From: Alphaproteobacteria bacterium UBA3612
GTDB taxonomy: Bacteria > Pseudomonadota > Alphaproteobacteria > Sphingomonadales > Sphingomonadaceae
Reading direction: 5' to 3'
Assembly (NCBI GenBank): GCA_002375465.1
Contig: DFLT01000001.1
Coordinates: forward strand, 1 to 14,071
DNA: 14,071 nt
The translations under genes were made by a program, and so were the position numbers. Shown piece by piece: positions 4,839-12,104 of this stretch. The notes beneath the pieces are model-generated. The model saw only the letters and a program-made list of their open reading frames with translations, searched no databases and was not told the origin of the DNA. The number at the start of each line of letters is the position of its first letter. Within the stretch, counting starts at the first letter, position 1.

Positions 4839-6413
4839 TCAAAGGTCGATGCGACTTGTGACCCCAATCGTTTGGAGGAACTTTTCGTCATGGCTCACGA
4901 CAAGCAGTGCGCCATCATAGGCCCTGAGCGCCGTCTCAAGTTCATTCAGCGCATCCAGGTCGAGATGGTTGGTCGGCTCATCGAGGATGAGTAATGGCGG
5001 CGGTGTCGCGCCGCCAAGCACGACGGCCAGCGCCGCGCGCAAGGTCTCTCCGCCGCTGAGCCGGTCCACCCGACGCTCGGCTGCCGCCGCGCGGAAACCG
5101 AAACGTGCAAGAGCCGCGCGGCGGCCATTGTCGTCCACGTCCGGATTATGGCGCGCATGGTTTGCCAGGATCGTCTTCTCGCCGTCGAGCAGCGTCATGC
5201 GTTGGTCGAAATATGCAGCCTTTGCGTACCGCCGTATAGTGCCCGACCAAGGCGTAATATGCCCCGCCGCAAGCGCCAGCAAGGTTGACTTGCCGGCCCC
5301 GTTCGCTCCGGATACCGCAACCCGCTCCGGCCCCGCGATCAAAAGGTTCTGATCAGCAAGGATCGGCTTGTCCGCGACGTGACCGAAGTTGACGCCCCGC
5401 AGCTCGAGCACACGCTGTCCCGGGGCAAGGCCACTGGAGGCAAGCTTGATCGACCAGGGCTCGACGCGTTCTACGCGCTCGCGCGCTTCAGCGAGCGAAG
5501 TTAGGGCGTCGTTTCGCTGACGCTCCGCAAGGCGGGCATTGTCGCCACCGCTGTTCTCAGCGCGGTTGGCGCGCGCGCCCATCAGGATCTTTGGCATGTC
5601 GCCGCGTGCACTCTTGCGGGCGCCGGCGGCATCACGTCGCTGCTGGCGCTCGCGTGTCTGCTGCGCGCGGCGCTTAACTTCATTCAGGTGACGCTGCGCG
5701 ACCGCGGCGTCGTGCTCTGCTGCAGCGAGTTCAACTGCCTTGCGTTCGCTAAAGGCGCTGAAGTTCCCGCCGTAGCGCGCCGCCCCCAGGGTGGTGAGTT
5801 CGACGATAGCATCCATGCCCTCAAGCAATTCACGATCATGGCTCACCACGATTGCCCCCGCCCGCCAATCGCCCAGCAGCTTGCGAACGATGCCGCGTCC
5901 CTCCGCGTCCAGGTCGTTAGTAGGCTCGTCGAGCAATAGGAAGTCTGGCCGACCAAACACGGCTCCGGCAAGTGCCGCGCGGGTGCGTTGCCCACCCGAC
6001 AGAGCAATAAGCGGAGTCTCAAGCGGCACTTCGAGCCCCACCGATGCCAAAGCCGCCTCGGCTTCGGCTTCCAGGGTCCAGTCAACTTCCGCGAGATCCT
6101 CAAGTGTTGCTGTACCAGCTTCGGCGCGACGAAGCCTCGCAAGATCGCCACCAATGCCGAGCAGGTCTGCGACCCGCTCTTCCGAGTTTACCTGCACGAT
6201 CTGACGCATGGTTCCGATCACACCCATGCGAGAAACGCGACCCCGGTCGGGCTCGATCTTGCCTGCTATCATACGCAGCAACGTGCTCTTCCCCACGCCA
6301 TTGCGGCCGACAAGTCCCACGCGCTCACGCACGAAATCAATTGAAAGATCGGAGAAGAGGAGATGTCCGTCCGGTGTAGACCAGGTGACATCTGCAAGAG
6401 AAAGCGAAGACAC
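4839..6413 (-). CDS. ABC-F family ATPase (tandem ATP-binding cassettes, soluble)
   Basis: About 524 aa with two ABC cassettes and no membrane segments. Numbered from the longer frame starting at TTG 6431, cassette 1 has Walker A GRNGVGKST (43-51), signature LSGGQ (144-148), Walker B FLLLDEPTNDLD (164-175) and switch His in VVSHD (195-199). A charged linker (about 235-325, rich in Arg/Glu/Ala) follows. Cassette 2 has GANGAGKST (375-383), LSGGE (458-462) and LLILDEPTNHLD (480-491). ABC-F proteins work on the ribosome, rescuing stalled translation or protecting it from antibiotics; the subfamily is not clear here. I prefer the GTG at 6413, which gives MSSLSLADVTW and has GGGAG 11 nt upstream; the TTG at 6431 lies before that site. 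It starts 96 nt after the amidohydrolase and may be its last co-transcribed gene or stand alone. Confidence 0.92.
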   Translation of the reverse strand: MSSLSLADVTWSTPDGHLLFSDLSIDFVRERVGLVGRNGVGKSTLLRMIAGKIEPDRGRVSRMGVIGTMRQIVQVNSEERVADLLGIGGDLARLRRAEAGTATLEDLAEVDWTLEAEAEAALASVGLEVPLETPLIALSGGQRTRAALAGAVFGRPDFLLLDEPTNDLDAEGRGIVRKLLGDWRAGAIVVSHDRELLEGMDAIVELTTLGAARYGGNFSAFSERKAVELAAAEHDAAVAQRHLNEVKRRAQQTRERQQRRDAAGARKSARGDMPKILMGARANRAENSGGDNARLAERQRNDALTSLAEARERVERVEPWSIKLASSGLAPGQRVLELRGVNFGHVADKPILADQNLLIAGPERVAVSGANGAGKSTLLALAAGHITPWSGTIRRYAKAAYFDQRMTLLDGEKTILANHARHNPDVDDNGRRAALARFGFRAAAAERRVDRLSGGETLRAALAVVLGGATPPPLLILDEPTNHLDLDALNELETALRAYDGALLVVSHDEKFLQTIGVTSRIDL

Positions 6414-6509
6414 GGATAGATGAACTCCCAACAGGCAAAACGATGTGGCGCTGTAAGGGGCATCCGATCACATAGGGCTTCTATACTCCGATGGGTTTCA
6501 TCCTCCCCG

Positions 6510-8108
6510 TTAGGCACCAGAACATGGACTCGCAAGAGACATCCCGACTGAAAGACGACTGTCCCGGACCCCGCGAGGTGCTGGCGTTGTGGAATGCGCA
6601 TGGTGGCCGGCCGGGATGACGGGCGGCGCGGCGGAGGGCCTCTGCGTGAGGAGGCGATCGCCGCACTCCCTCTGTCGCCTGCTTTGCCTCGCGGCCTCGC
6701 GGGCCCTGGCACGCACCGTTGCCAGCGATTGACCGGCTGCCTCGACGAGTCGCTGCTCGTCGATCCCGGCCATGCGGCCATTGCGCTTCAGCACCGCGCC
6801 CTCCACCATCACCATGCGGACATTCTCCGGCTTTGCGGAGTATACGATCAGGGCGCTGGGGTCGCTTGCGGGAAATCCCATGTGCAGATCGCGCGGATCG
6901 ATCAGTATCATGTCGGCGCGCTTGCCCGGCTCGAGCGAGCCGATGAGAGTGTCCATGCCGATGGCGCGCGCGCCTTCGATCGTGGCCAATCGCAGGATCT
7001 GGCGCGGCAGGATGGCGAGTTCGTCGCCGCCGACCGCAGCCTGCACCATGTGCCCCGCGCGCATCACCGCGAACATGTCGGGCGCCCCGGCAAGCGCGCC
7101 GTCGATTCCCAGCCCGACACGGCCCACCCGGTCGGTGTAATGCCTCAGCAGCGTCAGGCCAAAGCCGATGCGCTGCTCGGTAATCGGGGTCAGCGCGATC
7201 GCCGCACCCGCTTCCTCCACCGCGCGCAAGGCGGCAGGATCGGCTCCGGTGGCGTGGACGAGCAGCATGTCGGGCCCGAGGAGGCCGTGCTCCAACAGGA
7301 ATTGCAGTTGCGAGGGACCATTGTCTCCGCTGATATGGGTGGAGACCGGGAGGCCGATCTCACGCACGCGGCGAAGCTCGGTCAAAGCCGTGACTTGGAC
7401 CGCTTCGTCCGCGTCCGCGCTAGGCGTGCGCCAGCCGAGGCCGAGATCGATGGGGGCAGCGCCGGCCCAGGCGGCCCGGCTGCGGTGCAGATGCCGAAGG
7501 TGATCGATCCCCAGTGTTTCGCTCGGCGCCAGCTTGTCGTGGCCGGCGTAGAGAAACCGTGTCCGGATCCCCGCTTCAACCAGCGCGTCCAGCGCCGCCT
7601 CGGCATCCTCGGGGAAGCGGATGTTGTCGCAATAGGCCAGGGTTGTTGTGATTCCGGCCGCCAGCGCACCCGCGGCGCCGAAAAGCGTACCGGTCCGCAT
7701 ATCCTGGGGCCGATATGCGGCCCCGAGCCGTTCCACCAGCGGGAAATAGCGCGTTTCGGGCGAGCGACCGAATAGCCCGCGCATCTGCGAGAGCCAAAGA
7801 TGATTGTGCGTATCGACGAGGCCGGGGAGCAGGATCTGATCCTGCGCCTCGATGACCTCCGCCCCTTCGGCAGCAAGGTCCGGTCCGATTGCGGCGATGT
7901 CGCGCCCGCGCACCAGAACATCGGTGTGGCGCAGGTCGCCCACTTGACCCATGGTCATCACATGGGCACCGCGGATCAGGAGCGGCCGCTCCGTGCGAGG
8001 TTGCGCGAAAGCTGCGGGCGATCCTGCCGTCAATACCGACGCCGCCGCACTCGCACCTGCAAGAAAGCTGCGGCGGCGAAGCGGGAATGCGCCAGATGGT
8101 TCTGTCAT
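6510..8108 (-). CDS. Tat-exported amidohydrolase (ATZ/TRZ-like metal-dependent hydrolase)
   Basis: 532 aa. The N-terminus carries a twin-arginine signal (RRRSFLAGASAAASVLTAG, residues 11-29). The amidohydrolase-superfamily barrel follows, with metal/catalytic positions VDTHNHLW (H101, H103), VSTHISG (H258), LVHATG (H285) and GLGIDGAL (D336). Flanking beta-domain segments are LLIRGAHVMTMG at the start and GSLEPGKRADMILID at residues 390-404, typical of cytosine-deaminase/atrazine-chlorohydrolase relatives that hydrolyse C-N or C-Cl bonds on heterocycles. A periplasmic member is unusual. The ATG overlaps the upstream hydrolase stop as ATGA, preceded by GGGAGGAGG, so the two are coupled. The last 55 or so residues (478-532, Pro/Ser/Arg/His-rich) do not look like family sequence and may be read-through after loss of the original stop. 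The substrate is unknown. Confidence 0.88.
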   Translation of the reverse strand: MTEPSGAFPLRRRSFLAGASAAASVLTAGSPAAFAQPRTERPLLIRGAHVMTMGQVGDLRHTDVLVRGRDIAAIGPDLAAEGAEVIEAQDQILLPGLVDTHNHLWLSQMRGLFGRSPETRYFPLVERLGAAYRPQDMRTGTLFGAAGALAAGITTTLAYCDNIRFPEDAEAALDALVEAGIRTRFLYAGHDKLAPSETLGIDHLRHLHRSRAAWAGAAPIDLGLGWRTPSADADEAVQVTALTELRRVREIGLPVSTHISGDNGPSQLQFLLEHGLLGPDMLLVHATGADPAALRAVEEAGAAIALTPITEQRIGFGLTLLRHYTDRVGRVGLGIDGALAGAPDMFAVMRAGHMVQAAVGGDELAILPRQILRLATIEGARAIGMDTLIGSLEPGKRADMILIDPRDLHMGFPASDPSALIVYSAKPENVRMVMVEGAVLKRNGRMAGIDEQRLVEAAGQSLATVRARAREAARQSRRQRECGDRLLTQRPSAAPPVIPAGHHAHSTTPAPRGVRDSRLSVGMSLASPCSGA

Positions 8109-9148
8109 TCCTCCTCCCGTGCGGGTGCCTGCTGTTCCCGCAGCACGGCGAGCAGTCGTTCCTCGAAACGCTCCGGCGCCTCCACCTGCGGCGAATGGCC
8201 GAGGTCGGGAAAGGTGACGAGCCTGGCATCAGGGATGCGCGCGACCGCTTCCGGCGCCAGATCGGGGATTGGCCGCAGCCGCTCCGTCACTTGTGGAGGC
8301 GCCTGCCCCTTGCCGAAGGTGGTTGTGTCCAGCATGCCGATCATCAGCGTCACCGGCATGGTCAGCCGCTCAAGATGCTGGGAGACGGGCTGGGTGAGGA
8401 TCATCTCGCTTGTCTTCGCCTGTGCGAAAGCGACATCCTCGCCATCGGCGCTGGCATACTGGCCGGCCAGCATGGCGACCCATCGATCGTAGCGCGGCTG
8501 CCATTCACCGTGATAGTAGACGTCGCGCTGGTAATCCTTGATGGCGGCAAGGTCTTTCTGCCGCTCCTGCTCGACCAGCTTATGCAGCGGAACATAGGGC
8601 ACGCCTTCGGCCATCCGGTCGGATAGGCCCAGCGGGTTGACCAACACCAGGTGGCTGACCGTTTCCGGATACATCAGCGCGAAATGCATCGCCAGCATGC
8701 CGCCGGTCGAATGGCCGATGACCACCGCGTCCTCGATCCCGCGCGCTTTCATCAGCTCCCGCGTGAAGCTGGCGAGCATGGCGAAGGTATATTGCGCCTC
8801 GCGCGGCTTGGAGGATTTGCAGAAGCCGATCTGGTCCGCAATCAGCACGCGATAACCCTCATCGAGCAACGCGCGCGCCGTGTCTTCCCACGTCGCGCCG
8901 CAGAAATTCTTGCCGTGCAGCAGGACGGCAATCCTGCCATTGGGCTGTTCGGGATGGACATCCATGTAGGCCATCTGCGCGGGCGTGGACCCTACGGTCA
9001 CGGGCAATTTCCGTACTTCCCATGGATAAGGGAATCGTTCGAGATCGGCTCCGAACGCCGCGACCGGCTCCTCCTGCGCCCTTGAGGGAACGCCCGCCAG
9101 CAGCATTGCGGCCCAAAGGATCGTAACGCTGACGACAAGCTTTGCCAT
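8105..9148 (-). CDS. Secreted alpha/beta-hydrolase
   Basis: 347 aa with a Sec signal peptide (residues 1-24, ending GVPSRAQ). The alpha/beta-hydrolase core shows the oxyanion-loop HGKNFCGATW (78-87), DQIGFCKSSKP (105-114), nucleophile elbow GHSTGG (Ser147), a likely acid Asp274 in GMLDTTTF and catalytic His318 in FPDLGHSPQVEAPERF. The HGKNF/DQIGFGKS-type motifs occur in a periplasmic clade of esterase/lactonase or C-C hydrolase-like proteins. The ATG follows the SDR remnant stop by one base (TGA-C-ATG) and the stop overlaps the amidohydrolase start, so all three are one transcription unit. With an exported amidohydrolase next to it, a joint role in breaking down an ester- or amide-bearing compound outside the cytoplasm is a reasonable inference. 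The physiological substrate cannot be read from the sequence. Confidence 0.92.
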   Translation of the reverse strand: MAKLVVSVTILWAAMLLAGVPSRAQEEPVAAFGADLERFPYPWEVRKLPVTVGSTPAQMAYMDVHPEQPNGRIAVLLHGKNFCGATWEDTARALLDEGYRVLIADQIGFCKSSKPREAQYTFAMLASFTRELMKARGIEDAVVIGHSTGGMLAMHFALMYPETVSHLVLVNPLGLSDRMAEGVPYVPLHKLVEQERQKDLAAIKDYQRDVYYHGEWQPRYDRWVAMLAGQYASADGEDVAFAQAKTSEMILTQPVSQHLERLTMPVTLMIGMLDTTTFGKGQAPPQVTERLRPIPDLAPEAVARIPDARLVTFPDLGHSPQVEAPERFEERLLAVLREQQAPAREEE

Positions 9149-9149
9149 G

Positions 9150-9401
9150 TCAGTTCAGGAATTGGGCCGAGCGCCCGGCATTCACGTGGAGCGCGGCCCC
9201 GCTGTGACCACTTTCTAGGCTGCCGAGAACAATCACCGCGCGGCAGATCGTCTCTGGCTTGGCTGGGTCCACCGGCAGAACATTGCCCTTGCGCGCGTCC
9301 CGATCAGCGGCTTCGTGCGTGTCCTCGCTCGAGCGCCCACCACTAGAAAACACGGAGGCAGGATGGGTCGCCAAAGCGCCGAAGTGGAATTCCGCGTTCA
9401 C
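9150..9401 (-). pseudogene. Short-chain dehydrogenase (SDR) remnant
   Basis: An 83-codon frame starting with GTG at 9401, which has a strong AGGAG 6 nt upstream. Only the last 35 residues look like a family: PETICRAVIVLGSLESGHSG then AALHVNAGRSAQFLN. This matches the end of classical SDRs ('PEEIAxAVxFLAS...xxITGxxLxVDGG'), where the segment forms the last strand and substrate loop. The Rossmann fold, the catalytic Ser-Tyr-Lys and most of the body (about 170 residues) are absent. The N-terminal MNAEFHFGALATHPASVFSS may be the mutated start of the same gene, joined to its end by an internal deletion. It still sits one base before the hydrolase start, so its translation could drive coupling of the hydrolase. 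An intact SDR may have been the original third enzyme of the operon. Confidence 0.6.
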
Positions 9402-9826
9402 GTCGCTCTCCTGTCGCCTTTTTCTGCCGAATATGAACCCGCGCTCCGGATCTTCGTTCCGTTCCAGCCGACTACTTCAGATCCCAAGCACACCCATCCG
9501 ATGAAGTTCTGCCGTGAGGCGCCAGGACGCCGCAGTGATCTGGAGCAGTGAGAAAACCCATGACAGGAAAGAAATTACATACCGTTCGGGTCCTACCGTT
9601 CGGGTAGGGTGAGTTCTTTAAGTTTCGTCGGAAACATCTAAAATATTGCGGACTTAATAGCAGCACCTGTTGTACCGCACATCTTTCTTTGACAGCGATA
9701 TGCTGCCCGTCAGCAGCTGCGCTTCGCGCGTTCACATGAGCTATTAAAAAGCCGGCACCCACAATCTGACTGGACGATAAGTTCCCACTGCGCCAGTTTG
9801 GTGCTGCAACAAAATGGGACCCAGAC
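9402..9826. other. 425-bp divergent intergenic region
   Basis: This separates the minus-strand SDR-hydrolase-amidohydrolase operon from the plus-strand M20 gene. Apart from the 12-bp tandem repeat at 9580-9605, I see no convincing gene. Open frames on both strands lack recognisable protein features. A TTGACA at 9689-9694 has no fitting -10 box. A promoter for each side must lie here, but I cannot place either with confidence. Confidence 0.6.
9580..9605. repeat. Tandem 12-bp operator-like repeat (TACCGTTCGGGT x2)
   Basis: TACCGTTCGGGT occurs at 9580-9591 and 9594-9605, a 14-bp period. Each copy is itself a partial dyad (ACC...GGT), and the second extends to CTACC-GTTCG-GGTAG. Repeated semi-palindromes in a divergent promoter region are typical of TetR-type or similar repressor sites. 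No such regulator gene is in the window. Confidence 0.5.
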
Positions 9827-11326
9827 ATGCGCCACATTACCCTTCTCGTGCTCTCGACGCTCGTTGCCGGCCATGCCGCGGCGCAAACTCCTCAACGAGA
9901 GGAGCTCGAAAATGCGGTGACAGCTCGGCATGGGGAAACCGTTGAAGCTCTCCGCGACTGGATAGCCATACCAACCATTGCGGCGGAGAACCGCAACGTA
10001 AGAGAAGGCGCAGAGTATATGCGCCGTCTGGCACTTGAGGCCGGGTTTCAGCAGGCAGACATCGTGCCTTCGGGTGGTGTTCCAGGCGTCTTCGCTACGC
10101 TTGATGCTGGCGCGCCTGTCACTCTGGGTGTCTACTTTATGTACGACGTCAAGCAGTTCGATGCTGCTGAATGGGAGGCGCCGCCGCTCGAGGGCAAACT
10201 GTTGGACAAGCCCGGCGAGGGCGAGGTGATGATGGGGCGGGGGGCAGTTAATCAGAAGGGGCCGGAAACAGCTTTCCTCGCCGCTCTTCACGCCTTCAAA
10301 GCGACAGGCAGAAAGTTGCCGGTCAATTTGGTTTTGGTCGCAGAGGGTGAAGAGGAGATCGCCTCCCCCAACTTCCATACGATTCTCTCTCGACCCGAGA
10401 TCGCTTCAGCTTTGCGCAACACCGCTGGCGTGATCATTCCGTCCGCCTCCCAGAACAAGCAGGGCGTAGCGGGCATTTCGCTTGGCGCAAAAGGTGCTGT
10501 GGAATTTCAGCTCATTGTTGGGGGCGAGACCAGCGACAAATACCCGACGGCGGACGTTCATTCGAGCGTTCACGCCCGCGTGGAGAGCCCGGCGTGGCGA
10601 CTGGTCAAGGCGCTCGACACGCTGGTCGCAGATGATGGGCACACGCCAGCAATCGACGGCTGGTTCGAAAATGTGGAGCCTCTCACGGAAAGGCAAAAAG
10701 AACTGGTAGCGATCGGCGTCGACGGTTCGAACGAGGCGGATGCGAAAGCCGCTCTGGGTGTCGGCCGGTGGATTGATGACGAAGACTTCCTGACGAGTAC
10801 GGAGCGACTTGTTTCCCAGCCAACCGTGAATATTCAAGGCCTCGTCAGCGGCTATACAGGCGAGGGCGGAAAGACCGTTCTGCCCGGCCGCGCTGAAGCC
10901 AAGCTTGAATTCAGACTTGTCCCTGACATGACCAAAGAGGAAGCGGTTACAAAGCTGCGGCAGCACCTTGAAAAGCGGGGCTTCGACGATGTTAAAGTGG
11001 TGGTGAGCGGCGGCTATGGCCCCAATCAAACAGACGAGAACAGTCCGCTCATTCAGGCACAGAAAACGGTACTGGAGCGTGCGGGAATTAAGTACACGCT
11101 CAGCCCCCGCAGCGCGGGCAGCTGGCCGGGTGTGGTGTTCAATGGTCCGCCGCTCAACCTTCCTACGGGACAATTTGGAATCGGTCGCGGGACCGGCGCT
11201 CATGCTCCTAACGAGTGGTTTCTCATCCGCAGCAGTGATCCGAAAGTGGCAGGCCTCGATGAGGCTACCCTGCTCTATGTCGACTTCCTCTATGAAATGG
11301 CGGCAGCCAGCAATGCACAGCCTTGA
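9827..11326 (+). CDS. Secreted M20-family metallopeptidase homologue with altered zinc ligands
   Basis: 499 aa with a Sec signal peptide (residues 1-19, cut near AGHAAAQ). Overall M20 architecture: N-terminal catalytic half, an inserted dimerisation domain (about 215-385) and C-terminal catalytic half. Recognisable blocks are YDVKQFDAAEWEAPP (106-120), GRGAVNQKGP (137-146), EGEEEIASPNF (173-183), a VHSS motif (H245) and GAHAPNEW (H459). Canonical M20 enzymes bind two zincs with HxD, GRGxxDxKG, EGxEE, a later Asp and the final His. Here the first His is Met105, the bridging Asp is Asn142 and the later Asp position reads Pro-Ser-Ala (205-207), while Asp107, the Glu pair and H459 remain. It is probably a distinct subclade, not a mutation of a single gene, as the surrounding blocks are well kept. 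Whether it hydrolyses peptides is open. The ribosome-binding site is weak (GGGA). Confidence 0.88.
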   Translation: MRHITLLVLSTLVAGHAAAQTPQREELENAVTARHGETVEALRDWIAIPTIAAENRNVREGAEYMRRLALEAGFQQADIVPSGGVPGVFATLDAGAPVTLGVYFMYDVKQFDAAEWEAPPLEGKLLDKPGEGEVMMGRGAVNQKGPETAFLAALHAFKATGRKLPVNLVLVAEGEEEIASPNFHTILSRPEIASALRNTAGVIIPSASQNKQGVAGISLGAKGAVEFQLIVGGETSDKYPTADVHSSVHARVESPAWRLVKALDTLVADDGHTPAIDGWFENVEPLTERQKELVAIGVDGSNEADAKAALGVGRWIDDEDFLTSTERLVSQPTVNIQGLVSGYTGEGGKTVLPGRAEAKLEFRLVPDMTKEEAVTKLRQHLEKRGFDDVKVVVSGGYGPNQTDENSPLIQAQKTVLERAGIKYTLSPRSAGSWPGVVFNGPPLNLPTGQFGIGRGTGAHAPNEWFLIRSSDPKVAGLDEATLLYVDFLYEMAAASNAQP

Positions 11327-11430
11327 TGCAGGATCGTGGACTGGCCGAGCCGACGTTGGTCCATTCTTGGGCCATCCCGACAGAATCCGCCAGATCATCA
11401 AACACTGAGGTCGACAACGCTTTTGCATAA

Positions 11431-11969
11431 CCCATTGGATACCTTTCGCATTACGCCACATTGGCTTCGCGGCTGGCTGGGTCGAAGGGCGACGTCGTGC
11501 TGCGCGATCTCGCGGCGAATGACCTGCCGTTGATCGATGCCGGCCGGTTCGCGGCCAACCTCACCCCAGTGGAAGATCGGAGCGCGAGCCAGCACGATCT
11601 GGCCTCGATCGGCGATACGCTGATCGCCGAACTGCAGGCGGCCGACACGATCGTATTGAGCCTGCCGGTCTACAATTTCTCCATGCCTTCGACCCTCAAG
11701 GCCTGGGCCGGCCTGGTCGCGCGTACGGGCACCACCATCCGCCATACCGAAACCGGTCCGGTCGGACTGCTTAGCGGCAAGAGGGCTTAGGTCGTGGTCG
11801 CCTCGAGCGTCACACCGGTGGGTAGCGAGATCGACCTCTTCATGCCGTGGCTGCGCCATTTCCTCGCTTTCGGCAGCACCTATGTCGAGATCGTTGCCGC
11901 CGACGGGGCGTTGACGGCGAGGAGAAGGTAGAGGCTGCCGCGCAGACCATCGAACTGCTGGCCGCGTGA
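11431..11969 (+). pseudogene. azoR: FMN-dependent NADH-azoreductase pseudogene
   Basis: A flavodoxin-fold azoreductase of the AzoR family in decay. Readable blocks are VVLRDLAANDLPLIDAGRFA, then AELQAADTIVLSLPVYNFSM followed by PSTLKAWAGLVARTGTTIRH and TETGPVGLLSGKRA. An in-frame TAG at 11788-11790 falls where AzoR proteins have the strand after GKRA. The frame then continues with VVVASSVTPVGSEIDLFMPW. Near 11915-11930 the reading shifts, and the true end (GEEKVEAAAQTIELLAA, stop at 11967-11969) lies in another frame. The first 20 or so residues (start and phosphate-binding loop) are also missing; a TAA at 11428-11430 closes the frame upstream. Intact relatives reduce quinones and azo compounds with NAD(P)H. 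It lies upstream of a flavoprotein reductase on the same strand. Confidence 0.88.
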
Positions 11970-11998
11970 CGCCGGAATATCGGCGAGGCACGCGCCGT

Positions 11999-12016
11999 CG
12001 GAGCCTCGAGGCTCCG
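11999..12016. repeat. 18-bp GC-rich palindrome after the azoreductase relic
   Basis: CGGAGCCTCGAGGCTCCG is a perfect palindrome, able to form a 7-bp stem with a TCGA loop, 30 nt after the relic's stop and 89 nt before the next start. No T-run follows on the plus strand, so a classical terminator is not supported. A weak hairpin or a protein site is possible. Confidence 0.4.
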
Positions 12017-12104
12017 GCGGTTCGGGTGCGGGCTTGGCGAGTTCCGGCTGGCCCGGTTCGCTCCCCTTCATTATGATCGGGTGGGTCGAAATGGAGGTGC
12101 CGTG

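Noticed and set aside
6414..6431. TTG at 6431 as start of the ABC-F gene
   Set aside because: The GGGAG lies downstream of this TTG and fits the GTG at 6413, which also gives the family-like MSSLSL N-terminus.
6594..7775. Long plus-strand open frame (393 codons) opposite the amidohydrolase
   Set aside because: It is antisense to a gene with clear motifs, has no family features and is the usual by-product of high-GC codon use.
9689..9717. TTGACA as -35 box of the M20 promoter
   Set aside because: No acceptable -10 hexamer occurs at 16-18 bp.
9472..9837. 121-codon minus-strand frame in the divergent intergenic region
   Set aside because: No recognisable features, overlaps the M20 start and the operator-like repeat, and no ribosome-binding site was noted.
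10406..11461. 351-codon minus-strand frame opposite the M20 gene
   Set aside because: No recognisable domain; the plus strand carries the signal peptide and M20 motifs.
11999..12016. GC-rich palindrome as an intrinsic terminator
   Set aside because: There is no T-run after the stem on either strand.
12081..12104. GTG at 12081 as start of the flavoprotein
   Set aside because: The ATG at 12105 has GGAGG at 7-nt spacing, while the GTG has no comparable site.
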